Assembly (NCBI GenBank): GCA_943913135.1
Contig: CALTVE010000001.1
Coordinates: forward strand, 186,001-250,000
DNA from: an uncultured Francisella sp.
GTDB lineage: Bacteria; Pseudomonadota; Gammaproteobacteria; Burkholderiales; Neisseriaceae
Length of the DNA stretch: 64,000 bases
Reading direction: 5' to 3'
Shown: in pieces, positions 26,161-35,522 of the stretch
How positions within the stretch are numbered: position 1 is the stretch's first letter
Layout: the number at the start of each line of letters is the position of its first letter
Notes under the pieces: generated by a model
Database searches by the model: none
The model's input: the letters and a program-made list of their open reading frames with translations, nothing else
Told to the model about the DNA's origin: nothing
Program-made: the position numbers and the translations under genes

Positions 26161-26538
26161 TTATACGGTAAAAGAAGAACCGCAACCACAGGTAGTTATT
26201 GCATTAGGATTACGGATCACAAATTGAGCTCCCCCTAACCCTTCTTTATAATCGATTTCTGCACCTACTAAATATTGGTAGCTCATTGGATCAACCAGAA
26301 AAGTTAGGCCGTCTTTTTCCAGTAAAAAGTCATCTTCATTTACGATTTCATCAAAGGTAAAGCCATATTGAAAACCAGAACATCCGCCCCCGTGTATAAA
26401 AACGCGCAATTTCAATGCAGGATTTTCTTCTTCGTTAATCAATTCACGCACTTTAGCGCAGCAACTGGCGGTAAATAAAATAGGCGATTCTTGTCCCTCT
26501 GGTTGAATGGTAGTGTTATTAACGTGCGTTTCATCCAT
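26161..26538 (-). CDS. erpA: Iron-sulfur cluster insertion protein ErpA
   Basis: A-type carrier that passes Fe-S clusters to apo-enzymes such as IspG/IspH. 125 residues with the three ligand cysteines C53 (GGGCSGF), C117 and C119 (CGCGSSF). The tail NPNAITTCGCGSSF suits ErpA rather than IscA. The N-terminal 20 residues are a variable extension. Placed between argC and trpE, with the trpE ATG abutting its stop. Confidence 0.93.
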   Translation of the reverse strand: MDETHVNNTTIQPEGQESPILFTASCCAKVRELINEEENPALKLRVFIHGGGCSGFQYGFTFDEIVNEDDFLLEKDGLTFLVDPMSYQYLVGAEIDYKEGLGGAQFVIRNPNAITTCGCGSSFTV

Positions 26539-26586
26539 AATTCATACCCTCAATTCATATCCTCTCTTACTATCATACCCCGTTCA

Positions 26587-27645
26587 TCAAGGAAGTATGG
26601 CCATTGTCTCTAACCCTACTGTTTCCGGTATATTATAAAGTACATTCATATTTTGCACTGCTTGCCCCGAGGCGCCTTTAATTAAATTATCAATGACGGC
26701 AAAAAGGGTATGTCGCTTGCCATCTTTTTGACTATGAAGGGCGATGGCACAGCAGTTAGTCTCGCGCACATTTTTGGTTTCTGGAATGGCCCCTGCTTTT
26801 AAAACGCGCACAAAAGGTTCCCCTTTATAATAATCGTCATAAATTTCTTGCAAATTATAAATAGTTTTTTCTGTTTCTACATAAACGCTTGCTTCTATAC
26901 CTCTGGTTATAGGTATAAGGTGGGGAACAAAAATCAATTTGTCTGCAGCTTCAGGAACAAATTGGGCAATATTTTGCTGTATTTCTGGCAAATGGCGATG
27001 ACCTGTAATAGCATAGGGCTTAAAATTGTCGCTAATTTCGCAAAACAGTAGATCTGTTTTGGGGATACGCCCTGCCCCTGAGACACCTGATTTGCCGTCA
27101 GCAATAATAGTTGCTTCTTTTTTAATAAGTCCCATTTTTAAAAGCGGTAAAAGCGCTAAGGTAATGGCGGTGACATAGCAACCGGGAGTAGCGATCAAGC
27201 GTGCCTCTTTAATTTTAACGCGATTCATTTCCACAAGGCCGTAAACCGCTTCTTTAAGATATTGGGGCGCTTGATGTTTAGCGTTATACCACCTTTCCCA
27301 CGTAGGGATATCCTGGAGGCGAAAATCTGCTGACAGATCGATAACTTTAAGCCCCCCATCTAGCAGTTCGCCGACGCTGTCCATCGCCACCTTATGAGGA
27401 GTGGCAAAAAACACCACATCTGCCGCTTGCGCTAAATCTTTAGGATCAGGATGGCTAAAACGCAAACCACGGTAAACCTGTAAACTGGGGAACTCTGAAG
27501 TAAACATTTTCCCCGCTTTATGGCGGCTGGTAATGCGGGTCACTTCTACTGCCGGATGATGAGCAAGCAGTCGTAAGAGCTCTAAACCAGTGTAGCCAGT
27601 ACCCCCAACCACTGCGACTTTAATTTTTTCTTGCCTTCTGGTCAT
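26587..27645 (-). CDS. argC: N-acetyl-gamma-glutamyl-phosphate reductase
   Basis: NADPH-dependent third step of arginine synthesis. 352 residues: Rossmann motif VVGGTGYTGLELLRLL near the N-terminus, LSADFRL, catalytic cysteine in ATPGCYVTA near residue 155, and GKSGVSGAGR. No other arginine genes are adjacent. Located between rfaE2 and erpA on the minus strand. Confidence 0.96.
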   Translation of the reverse strand: MTRRQEKIKVAVVGGTGYTGLELLRLLAHHPAVEVTRITSRHKAGKMFTSEFPSLQVYRGLRFSHPDPKDLAQAADVVFFATPHKVAMDSVGELLDGGLKVIDLSADFRLQDIPTWERWYNAKHQAPQYLKEAVYGLVEMNRVKIKEARLIATPGCYVTAITLALLPLLKMGLIKKEATIIADGKSGVSGAGRIPKTDLLFCEISDNFKPYAITGHRHLPEIQQNIAQFVPEAADKLIFVPHLIPITRGIEASVYVETEKTIYNLQEIYDDYYKGEPFVRVLKAGAIPETKNVRETNCCAIALHSQKDGKRHTLFAVIDNLIKGASGQAVQNMNVLYNIPETVGLETMAILP

Positions 27646-27667
27646 GGCTTTAATTCTTTTTAAATAA

Positions 27668-28153
27668 TCAGGGCTCGTTTCTAATTTTGTGAATCAGGCC
27701 GGTTGTGGACCGATCTACTCGAAAAGGAATAGAAAATACCTGCCCCCCTCTTTGTTGTGTTTCTTTACTGCCGACAATACGCTCTACTGGCCAATCTCCT
27801 CCTTTTACCAAAATATCGGGTTTCAGCATTTGTATCAAGATCAAGGGGGTGTCTTCCTCAAAATAAGTAACCCAAGTGACACTTTCCAGGGCAGCAATCA
27901 CAGCTAAGCGGTCCTCTAAAGAGTTCAGAGGTCTTCTGTCACCTTTCCCTTGGCGTTTTATAGAGGCATCGCTATTAAGGGCCACGATTAGACTCTTCCC
28001 CAATTCCCGGGCTTCTGCTAAATAGTTAACATGACCTCTATGTAAGATATCAAAACAGCCGTTAGTAAATACTAAAGGGCGTTTGAATTGAGGTAATAAA
28101 ACAGACAACGTTGCTGGAGCAATAATCTTTTTTTCAAAAGAAAGATCTATCAT
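27668..28153 (-). CDS. rfaE2: Heptose-1-phosphate adenylyltransferase (RfaE domain II type)
   Basis: Adenylates D-glycero-beta-D-manno-heptose 1-phosphate on the route to ADP-heptose for the LPS core. 161 residues forming a single nucleotidyltransferase domain: NGCFDILHRGHVNYL with the HxGH motif H38-H41, and the late VDRSTTGLI loop corresponding to the ISTSxI-type motif. E. coli fuses this domain to the heptose kinase in HldE; here the kinase half is absent, so it must be encoded elsewhere. hldD, a later step, is at 44-45 kb. 9 bp after oppF. Confidence 0.92.
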   Translation of the reverse strand: MIDLSFEKKIIAPATLSVLLPQFKRPLVFTNGCFDILHRGHVNYLAEARELGKSLIVALNSDASIKRQGKGDRRPLNSLEDRLAVIAALESVTWVTYFEEDTPLILIQMLKPDILVKGGDWPVERIVGSKETQQRGGQVFSIPFRVDRSTTGLIHKIRNEP

Positions 28154-28162
28154 GTCTTACCC

Positions 28163-28966
28163 TCATGTAGGGATGCGGCTAATAGCAGCTAGTAATTTTT
28201 TGGTATAAAGCGCTTGAGGGTGCTGAAAAACAGTCAATGTGTCCCCTTTTTCGACAATTTCTCCTTCCTTAAGCACCAATAACCGCTGGCAAAATTCTGA
28301 AACCAAGCGTAGATCGTGTGTAATCATCATGATGGCCATATTAAATTCTTGATTTAATTTATGCAACAAAGTGATAATTTCTGCTTGAATAGTTACGTCT
28401 AAGGCAGCGGTTGCTTCATCGCAAATCAATAATTGGGGTCTTACTACTAAGGCGCGGGCAATGCCGATCCTTTGACATTGGCCACCCGAAAATTCATGAG
28501 GATAACGGCTGAGCATGGTAGTTTTTAATCCTACTTTTTCAATCATTTCACAGACTCGTTCTTCCCGTTGCTTTTTATTTAAATGCGGTTCATAGCTTTT
28601 TAGAGGTTCAGAGATAATCTGCTTAAGAGTCATTCGCGGATCCAAAGAGGCAAGAGGATCTTGAAAAATCATCTGTATTAACCGGCGATATTTTTTCTGC
28701 TTCGGATCGTTTAATGAAGTCAAAGGGTAGCCGTTTAAATAAACTTTTCCTTCATTAATTTTATTTAAGCCGATGATGGCACGTACTAAAGTGGATTTAC
28801 CTGCTCCCGATTCTCCTACAACCCCTAAGATTTCCCCTTGCTTAAGATGAAAAGAAACATCGCGAAGAACCTGTACGGCTGTTTTTTGCCAAGGAAAGAT
28901 TGCTCTTTTTTTAGGAAGGGTGAAGTGCACACTGACATGCTCTACAGTTAATAGTGGCTGGCTCAT
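28163..28966 (-). CDS. oppF: Oligopeptide ABC transporter ATPase OppF
   Basis: Cytoplasmic ATPase of the Opp/Dpp importer. 267 residues: Walker A GESGAGKST (51-59), Q-loop MIFQDPLASLDPR, signature FSGGQCQRIGIARAL, Walker B LLICDEATAALD, and H-switch ITHD. Shorter than the roughly 330-aa E. coli OppF because it lacks most of the C-terminal oligopeptide-transporter extension. Its start overlaps the oppD stop by ATGA. Confidence 0.93.
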   Translation of the reverse strand: MSQPLLTVEHVSVHFTLPKKRAIFPWQKTAVQVLRDVSFHLKQGEILGVVGESGAGKSTLVRAIIGLNKINEGKVYLNGYPLTSLNDPKQKKYRRLIQMIFQDPLASLDPRMTLKQIISEPLKSYEPHLNKKQREERVCEMIEKVGLKTTMLSRYPHEFSGGQCQRIGIARALVVRPQLLICDEATAALDVTIQAEIITLLHKLNQEFNMAIMMITHDLRLVSEFCQRLLVLKEGEIVEKGDTLTVFQHPQALYTKKLLAAISRIPT

Positions 28967-29769
28967 GGTTCTGTGCCATAGGTATGAGGCGGTAGCTTAG
29001 GAATTGCCGCAAGCAGATTTTGAGTATAAGGATCTTGAGGTTGCAAAAACAGCTGTTGTCGACTACCGTTTTCTACCTCTTTACCTTTTTTCATGACCAA
29101 AATGTGTTCACACATGCTTGCAACAGCCCCTAGATCGTGACTGATAAATAGTAACGCCATGTGAAAGCATTCCATTAATTCCTTTAGTAAATCTAGAATC
29201 TGAGTTTGTACCGTAGTGTCTAAAGCGGTAGTCGGTTCATCAGCGATGAGGAGATCTGGCTTACACAAAAGTGCCATTGCGATCGCTACTCTCTGACGCA
29301 TGCCACTAGAAAATTCATGAGGATATTGACGCATGCGTTCAGCGGCATTATGAATATTCACTTTTTCTAGCATCTCAATGGCTTCACTTTGTGCTGCTTT
29401 GCGGGATTTGCCACTGTGGCATTGCAACACCTCGGTAAGTTGCCGTCCTATGGTGAGATAAGGATTTAAAGCACTTATAGGGTCTTGAAAAATGATGCTG
29501 ATTTCTTTGCTTCGTAAAACATTCCTCTTTTTTTCTGAAAGATGGGTGATTTCTTGGCCTTTAAATTGAATAGAACCACTTACCCGGGCATTAGACGGTA
29601 ACAAACCGATAATCGCATGCCCTGTTTGTGTTTTGCCTGAACCTGATTCACCAACAATTCCCAAGGCCTTCCCTTTTTGCAGATTAAAGCTCAAATTTTG
29701 CACAGCTTTTATCTGTCCATCCCAAGTTTGAAAAGAAATAGAGAGATCATTAACAGTTAATAAATTCAT
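28963..29769 (-). CDS. oppD: Oligopeptide ABC transporter ATPase OppD
   Basis: Partner ATPase of OppF. 268 residues: Walker A GESGSGKTQ, Q-loop IFQDPISALNPYL, signature FSSGMRQRVAIAMAL and Walker B LLIADEPTTALD. The signature begins SSGM where most family members have SGGM, a conservative change. Start and oppC stop share a base (TAATG), so translation is coupled. Like OppF, it is a compact version without the long C-terminal tail. Confidence 0.93.
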   Translation of the reverse strand: MNLLTVNDLSISFQTWDGQIKAVQNLSFNLQKGKALGIVGESGSGKTQTGHAIIGLLPSNARVSGSIQFKGQEITHLSEKKRNVLRSKEISIIFQDPISALNPYLTIGRQLTEVLQCHSGKSRKAAQSEAIEMLEKVNIHNAAERMRQYPHEFSSGMRQRVAIAMALLCKPDLLIADEPTTALDTTVQTQILDLLKELMECFHMALLFISHDLGAVASMCEHILVMKKGKEVENGSRQQLFLQPQDPYTQNLLAAIPKLPPHTYGTEP

Positions 29770-30686
29770 TAGCGAGATCCTTCGTTGTTTTTAGGATCCA
29801 GCGCATCACGTAAGCCATCTCCAATAAAATTAAAACTAAACAAAGTTGTTGTTAGAAAAAACCCGGGAAAAATCAATTGCCAAGGAGCTACTTGCATATT
29901 TTGAGCTCCCTCTTGCAATAAAGCTCCCCAGCTGGTTAAAGGTTCTTGTACCCCTAACCCTAAGAAACTTAAAAAAGATTCTAATAAAATCATTGTCGGA
30001 ACCAGGAGTGATGCATAGGTTACCACTATACCTAATAGATTGGGGATAATGTGAAGAAAAATAATTTGCCACTTGGATAGTCCACTGACATAGGCTGCTT
30101 CGATAAATTCTTTATGTTTTAAGCTTAGGGTTTGACCTCGGACGATACGCGCGACTTCTACCCAAGAAAATAAGCCAATGGAAATAAAAATAAATTCGAT
30201 CCGTCTACCAAACAAAGTTACCAAAAAAATAACGAAAAACATAAAAGGAAAGGCATTGAGAATATCGACAATGCGCATCATTATGCTATCTATAATACCA
30301 CCGAAAAAGCCAGCAATAGCCCCATATACTGTTCCTACAGAAATGGCAGTGACTGCGCCTAAGATGCCGACCAATAGTGATACCCGACCTCCGATAGCTA
30401 TTCGACTCAATAAATCGCGGCCCAGTTCATCAGTACCAAACCAGTAACCGCCTTTAATTTTAGGGGGTTGCAGTACCTGGTCCCAATTGGTAGTCGCATA
30501 ATCATGGGGGGCAATATAAGGGACAATAAAATTAAATAAAATTACGATCACCAAACAGATAACCCCTAAAAGGGCTATTTTATGGTGGCAAAAACGCAAA
30601 AACGCATTCTCCCACAAATTTCGTCCATTTGTCGTTTCTGTTAAGATTTGGTTAAGTAATGCTTGGTCGCTCTTTTTAATCCACAT
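29769..30686 (-). CDS. oppC: Oligopeptide ABC transporter permease OppC
   Basis: Second membrane subunit of the importer, 305 residues with about six membrane segments, one N-terminal (FLRFCHHKIALLGV onward) and a C-terminal permease domain. HYFGTDELGRD-like sequence (WFGTDELGRDLLSRI) and the EAA loop EAAYVSGLSKWQIIFLHIIP are present. 9 bp after oppB. Confidence 0.95.
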   Translation of the reverse strand: MWIKKSDQALLNQILTETTNGRNLWENAFLRFCHHKIALLGVICLVIVILFNFIVPYIAPHDYATTNWDQVLQPPKIKGGYWFGTDELGRDLLSRIAIGGRVSLLVGILGAVTAISVGTVYGAIAGFFGGIIDSIMMRIVDILNAFPFMFFVIFLVTLFGRRIEFIFISIGLFSWVEVARIVRGQTLSLKHKEFIEAAYVSGLSKWQIIFLHIIPNLLGIVVTYASLLVPTMILLESFLSFLGLGVQEPLTSWGALLQEGAQNMQVAPWQLIFPGFFLTTTLFSFNFIGDGLRDALDPKNNEGSR

Positions 30687-30695
30687 ATATCATCC

Positions 30696-31616
30696 TTAAT
30701 ATTTTACCCGTGGATCCAACAAACCGATGCTAATGTCTATTAGCGTGTTAAAAGTAATACTCAAAAATCCGACTAAAATGGTAAGACTCACCACTAAACC
30801 GTAATCTCGATTCAATGCTCCATCGACAAAAAGTTGGCCCATGCCAGGGATCATAAAAATCTGCTCTATGATCACTGAACCAGTCATAATCCCTACTAAA
30901 GCAGGACCGAGATAAGAAAAAACTGGTATTAATGTAGGTTTTAAAGCATGGCGAAAAATAATAATATGCTTAGGTAAACCTTTGGCACGTGCTGTACGAA
31001 TGAAAGGACTATTTAAGATCTCTATCATCGAACTGCGAGTCAATTTGCCAATAGAAGCAATATGAGGAACTGCCAGCACCAATACAGGCAATACGAAAGA
31101 TAAGTAATTGCCTTTTTGCCAACCGTCAGAGGGTAACCAGTGCAGCAGGACTGAAAAGATTAATATCATCAAGGGGGCCAAAACGAAACTTGGCACGACG
31201 ACTCCAATCATAGCAAAAACCATGAAAAAATAGTCTAAAAAGCTATTTTGCTTTAAAGCAGCCATCATGCCTAAAGTGACACCTACGAAAAGCGCCACTA
31301 AAAAAGCAATTGCTCCTAAAGTCATAGAGACGGGTAAAGCATAACGTAATAAATCGTTAACGGAATAATCTTTATATTTGTAAGAAGGGCCAAAATCACC
31401 CTGCGCTAAGTCTTTTAGATAATAAAATAACTGGTTTACCAAGGGTTTATCCAAATGATATTTGGCTTCTAAATTGTGCATCACTTCAGGAGGATAGTCC
31501 TTTCCTGAAACAAAAGGGCTTCCCGGAACTGAATGAACTAAGAAAAAGGTGATGGCGATCAAAATAAATAAAGTTGGAACCGCTTCGCCAATACGACGTA
31601 AAATAAGTCTAAACAT
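30696..31616 (-). CDS. oppB: Oligopeptide ABC transporter permease OppB
   Basis: First membrane subunit, 306 residues. It shows the N-terminal MFRLILRRIGEAVPTLFILI membrane start, the periplasmic loop between segments 1 and 2 (about residues 30-95), the permease domain with the EAA-loop sequence RTARAKGLPKHIIIFRHALK, and the C-terminal LLDPRVKY end typical of OppB/DppB. Lies 30 bp after oppA. Confidence 0.95.
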   Translation of the reverse strand: MFRLILRRIGEAVPTLFILIAITFFLVHSVPGSPFVSGKDYPPEVMHNLEAKYHLDKPLVNQLFYYLKDLAQGDFGPSYKYKDYSVNDLLRYALPVSMTLGAIAFLVALFVGVTLGMMAALKQNSFLDYFFMVFAMIGVVVPSFVLAPLMILIFSVLLHWLPSDGWQKGNYLSFVLPVLVLAVPHIASIGKLTRSSMIEILNSPFIRTARAKGLPKHIIIFRHALKPTLIPVFSYLGPALVGIMTGSVIIEQIFMIPGMGQLFVDGALNRDYGLVVSLTILVGFLSITFNTLIDISIGLLDPRVKY

Positions 31617-31646
31617 AACCCCTCTATTAAGATAGAACTATTATAT

Positions 31647-33347
31647 TTATGGTTTTTTAGGTATTCCTCGGGCATGTGAAAAATCCGATTGGAGAGAAAG
31701 ATATTTACTACGGATAGTAAACGCGGGCGTTTTTGCGTTAATACCACGTACATAAGGTTTAACCAGGCGTGGCATTGCAGTGGTATAAAGGGCAATAAAA
31801 GGGACATCCCTAAAAAGCTGCTGTTCAGCACGCGCATAAACTTTTTCCCGTTCATCTTTACTCAGATGTGTATCTAGTCCAGTGTTTAAAATAGTATCGT
31901 AGGTTGTGCTGTGATAGTAATTGTGATTGTTGGTGCTATCAGAGCGGAAAATATTCAAAAAAGTAGTAGCATCATGGTAATCAGCGCACCAGTTGGAATA
32001 GACCATCTCAAACTGGTGTTGACGCCGAGCTTGCAAGTAGCTTTTCCACTCTTTATTATCGAGAGTAACTTCTATGAAAGGGATTTTACTTTTCCATTCG
32101 GAAACAAGAGCAACTGTCAGCATCTTATTAGAGTCTTTATTAGCGTATAAAATACTGAATTTTAAAGGATGATTATGGTTATAGCCCGCTTTGCTCAGAA
32201 GCTCTTTCGCTTTAGCAATACGTTTTTCCACAGTCCAATCAGCAAACTCTGGACGTGGAACCTTAAAGCCTGGCATATTTGAGGGAGTTAAGGTATAGCA
32301 TATCTTTTGGCCTTGGCGTAATAAACGATCGGTAATATCACTGCGATTAACTAATATACTTAAAGCCTGACGAACGCGCCCATCTTGAAAGGGTTTGTAA
32401 TGCAGATTAATTTCATAATAGGTGGTGCACAGCACCGGCAAATCATAGATTTCTTTACTATAGATTTTTTTCAACTTCTCGTATATCGCCGGCGGTAGGC
32501 TACCTGAAGTGATATCAATTCGCCCAGATAAAAAGGCGATAACGTCAGCCATGGGCTGTTGAATCGGTAAATAGGTAATCTCGTTTAAATGTACATTCTT
32601 GCTATCCCAGTAGTAAGGATTTTTTTTCACCACCACACGGTTATTAACATACCATTCACTCAAGCGAAAAGCACCATTACTCACTATATGTTCAGGTTGA
32701 GTCCACTTATTACCGTATTTCTCAATTGCGGATCGATAATTGGGGAAAGTCGCCGAATTTATCAGCATTTGCAACAAGTAAGGTACCGGTTTGGAAAGAT
32801 GGACAACTAAAGTATGACTATTTTTTGCTTCTACACCTAAAGCGCTAGGAGGCAGCTCTCCTTTGATAATCCGATCAGCGTTTTCTATTTGCATATCGGT
32901 TAAAAAGCCAGCATAAGAAGAGGCGGTTTGAGGATCGCTGAGTCGCTGCCAAGCATAGACAAAATCATGAGCAGTCAGGGGGGCACCGTTAGACCATTTT
33001 GCATCCTCTCTTATGTGAAATACCCAGGTTTTATCATCTTGATTTTGCCAATGATCAGCCACGCCAGGGACAAGACGGCCTTCGTTATCTTCGCTCATTA
33101 AACCTTCAAACAGATCAGAAATAACTTGGATTTCTGGTTGACCTACGGCTTTTTGCGGATCTAAAGTTTCTGGTTCAGTACCATTACTGATCACCAACCC
33201 TTCTTTACCAGCTGGTAAAGAAGTATCGCCTGGCTTAGGGATGAGGCGGTCACTTTGCCAATTACAAGCACTTAAACAAAACGATAGTCCTATTAAAATT
33301 GACAGCAGTAGACGTGTTGTAGCACGTATTTTTAACACCATATCCAT
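31647..33347 (-). CDS. oppA: Oligopeptide-binding lipoprotein OppA
   Basis: Substrate-binding protein of the importer, 566 residues, SBP family 5. The N-terminal signal ends LSAC, so here it is a lipoprotein rather than the free periplasmic form of E. coli. Family motif LDPQKAVGQPEIQVISDLFEGL and the WSNGAPLTAHDFVYAWQR element are present. AGGA lies 7 nt before the ATG at 33347. Its first 16 bp overlap the end of the phosphopantetheinyl transferase gene. First gene of oppABCDF. Confidence 0.95.
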   Translation of the reverse strand: MDMVLKIRATTRLLLSILIGLSFCLSACNWQSDRLIPKPGDTSLPAGKEGLVISNGTEPETLDPQKAVGQPEIQVISDLFEGLMSEDNEGRLVPGVADHWQNQDDKTWVFHIREDAKWSNGAPLTAHDFVYAWQRLSDPQTASSYAGFLTDMQIENADRIIKGELPPSALGVEAKNSHTLVVHLSKPVPYLLQMLINSATFPNYRSAIEKYGNKWTQPEHIVSNGAFRLSEWYVNNRVVVKKNPYYWDSKNVHLNEITYLPIQQPMADVIAFLSGRIDITSGSLPPAIYEKLKKIYSKEIYDLPVLCTTYYEINLHYKPFQDGRVRQALSILVNRSDITDRLLRQGQKICYTLTPSNMPGFKVPRPEFADWTVEKRIAKAKELLSKAGYNHNHPLKFSILYANKDSNKMLTVALVSEWKSKIPFIEVTLDNKEWKSYLQARRQHQFEMVYSNWCADYHDATTFLNIFRSDSTNNHNYYHSTTYDTILNTGLDTHLSKDEREKVYARAEQQLFRDVPFIALYTTAMPRLVKPYVRGINAKTPAFTIRSKYLSLQSDFSHARGIPKKP

Positions 33348-33925
33348 TTATCTATCCTAGCGCCAATATAAAACATTATGCCCACCTGGTTATCAAAATT
33401 AAGCGGCAGTGCATAGCAACTTAAATTGTTAAAAGCAGCTTTAATGAGCCCTGCTTTATCTATAACAGATGGGAAAAAACTTACTTCAGCCAAGCGTACC
33501 CAAATGCCCCGACCTAATAATTTTAAAAAGCCTTCTTTTTGGGTCCAAAAAACAATGGGATCAACCCCTTGTTCTTTAAGCGACCACTCTTTAGGACTTA
33601 ATATTTTAGCCCAGTGCGCTTCTTTAACTAAGCGATTCTTTGTTTCTATGTCTAGGCCAATTGTCTCTACAGAATCACTTAATGCTAAAGCATAGTGAGT
33701 CTTGCTGTGGGATACATTAAAAACAAAATTGGGATAATTTTTAAGATAGGGCTTGCCGCTTTTACTATACTGTATGGCCTCTGGCTTAATGGGCGTTTCT
33801 AAAATAGAACTTAAGACAGAAAATTTATATTCGCTTAAAGCACGGCGCAATTCTTTACCTTCTAGGTGGAAAAAACCTAATTTGTGCAAAGGACGGATAT
33901 GAAGATAAATAGCCCGCTTATACAT
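33332..33925 (-). CDS. Sfp-type 4'-phosphopantetheinyl transferase
   Basis: Transfers phosphopantetheine from CoA to a serine of carrier proteins. 197 residues with the three Sfp-family regions: FNVSHSKTH (69-77), IGLDIE (89-94, metal ligands D92 and E94) and FWTQKEGFLKLLGRGI (126-141, W127, K130, E131, K135). This is the type used for NRPS, PKS or fatty-acid carriers; the window contains no carrier-protein gene. Lies between leuA and oppA, overlapping the latter by 16 bp. Somewhat short for the family (usually 210-240). Confidence 0.9.
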   Translation of the reverse strand: MYKRAIYLHIRPLHKLGFFHLEGKELRRALSEYKFSVLSSILETPIKPEAIQYSKSGKPYLKNYPNFVFNVSHSKTHYALALSDSVETIGLDIETKNRLVKEAHWAKILSPKEWSLKEQGVDPIVFWTQKEGFLKLLGRGIWVRLAEVSFFPSVIDKAGLIKAAFNNLSCYALPLNFDNQVGIMFYIGARIDKWIWC

Positions 33926-33949
33926 GGGTATTAGTTAGACTTATATTGG

Positions 33950-35494
33950 TTAATATATTTCACGTATTTTTGATAGACCATCAAGCTTATTGATGGCAGC
34001 AAGATAAGCTTTGGCACTGGATTTAATAATATCGATATCCGCCCCTTGGCCAGTGACAATAAAGCCATCTCTTTTTAAGCGAACAGACACTTCCGCTTGA
34101 CTTTCTGTACCTTCGGTGATTGCATTTACGGAATAAATTTCTAAAGTAGCACCGCTGGGAGTTGCTTTTTCAATGGCTTTAAAAACTGCATCCACTGCTC
34201 CCACTCCTTCAGCCCGAGCATGTTTTTCCTGTCCCATCTCTGCAATACACACGACCGCATGCGATTCTTCCCCTGTCTCGCTCATCACTTTTACCGACAC
34301 CAAACGTAGTTTATCACTATACACCATATTATTGTGCAATTCGTCAGCAACTAAAGCGTATAGATCTTCGTCAAAAATCTGCCTTTTTTTATCCGCCAGA
34401 TCCTTAAAACGGGCAAAAGAAGCATTCAACTGTGCTTCGGTAGTTAAAGAGATGCCGAGTTCCTGTAATTTATTTTTAAAAGCGCTGCGCCCAGAAAGTT
34501 TCCCTAAAGTTAAACGAGTCTCTTTCCATCCCACATCTTCTGGTGAGAGGATTTCGTAAGTTTCGCGGCATTTGAGCATGCCATCTTGGTGGATACCCGA
34601 TTCATGGGTAAAGGCATTCGCCCCTACAATGGCTTTATTCCCCGGTACCGGGTAGCCAGTAATTGTGGAAACCAAACGGGAAGTAGCTAATAATTCTTTA
34701 GAATTAATATGGGTGTATACACCTAAAATGTCTTTACGAGTGCGAAGCGCCATGACTATTTCTTCTAAGCTGGCGTTGCCCGCTCTTTCACCAATACCAT
34801 TGATAGTACATTCTACCTGGCGCGCGCCTCCTTCGATGGCGGCAATAGAATTAGCAACTGCCATTCCTAAATCATCGTGGCAATGCGCTGACCAAATAAC
34901 AGTATTGCTTTTAGGAATCTTCTGTCGGAGGGTAGCAAATTTTTCTCTACTCAATGGGGGCAGAGAATAGCCTACAGTATCTGGAAGATTGATAGTAGTG
35001 GCACCTGCTTCAATTACAGCGGTAATAATTTCTTGTAAAAAACCCAAATCAGAACGAAAACTGTCTTCAGCTGAAAACTCAATATCATCGGTATATTTTT
35101 TGCCGTATTCTATTGCTTCCACTGCAGTACGCACCACTTCTTCTGGATTTTTTTTCAGCTTCATTTCCATGTGGATGGGGCTGGTAGCGATAAAGATGTG
35201 GATCCGTTTTTTTGCAGCATGTTTTAAAGCTTCAGCCGCTTTATCGACATCGTTCAAAGAAGCCCTTGCTAAGGAGCAAATAGTGCTGTTTTTAACTTCG
35301 TGCGCTAAAGCAGCAATGGCCGCCGCATCGCCCGGACTGGCAGCAGCAAAGCCTGCCTCTATAATGTCTACTCCTAAGCGTTCTAACTGTAAAGCGATAC
35401 GGATTTTTTCTTCTTTGGTCATCGCAGCGCCTGGGGTTTGTTCACCATCGCGTAAGGTGGTGTCAAAAATGAATACTCTATCGTTGTTGTTCAT
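33950..35494 (-). CDS. leuA: 2-Isopropylmalate synthase
   Basis: Condenses acetyl-CoA with 2-oxoisovalerate, the first step of leucine synthesis. About 514 residues: FDTTLRDGEQTPG at the N-terminus, the metal and catalytic HCHDDLGMAVANS, the NGIGERAGN loop, HESGIHQDGMLK, and a complete C-terminal leucine-sensing LeuA dimer domain. The frame extends five codons upstream, but the ATG at 35494 has GGGGAG 6 nt before it. leuB, leuC and leuD are not adjacent. Follows ihfB by 28 bp. Confidence 0.96.
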   Translation of the reverse strand: MNNNDRVFIFDTTLRDGEQTPGAAMTKEEKIRIALQLERLGVDIIEAGFAAASPGDAAAIAALAHEVKNSTICSLARASLNDVDKAAEALKHAAKKRIHIFIATSPIHMEMKLKKNPEEVVRTAVEAIEYGKKYTDDIEFSAEDSFRSDLGFLQEIITAVIEAGATTINLPDTVGYSLPPLSREKFATLRQKIPKSNTVIWSAHCHDDLGMAVANSIAAIEGGARQVECTINGIGERAGNASLEEIVMALRTRKDILGVYTHINSKELLATSRLVSTITGYPVPGNKAIVGANAFTHESGIHQDGMLKCRETYEILSPEDVGWKETRLTLGKLSGRSAFKNKLQELGISLTTEAQLNASFARFKDLADKKRQIFDEDLYALVADELHNNMVYSDKLRLVSVKVMSETGEESHAVVCIAEMGQEKHARAEGVGAVDAVFKAIEKATPSGATLEIYSVNAITEGTESQAEVSVRLKRDGFIVTGQGADIDIIKSSAKAYLAAINKLDGLSKIREIY

Positions 35495-35522
35495 TTTCAC
35501 TCCCCCCAAAGCTGCTTTGATT

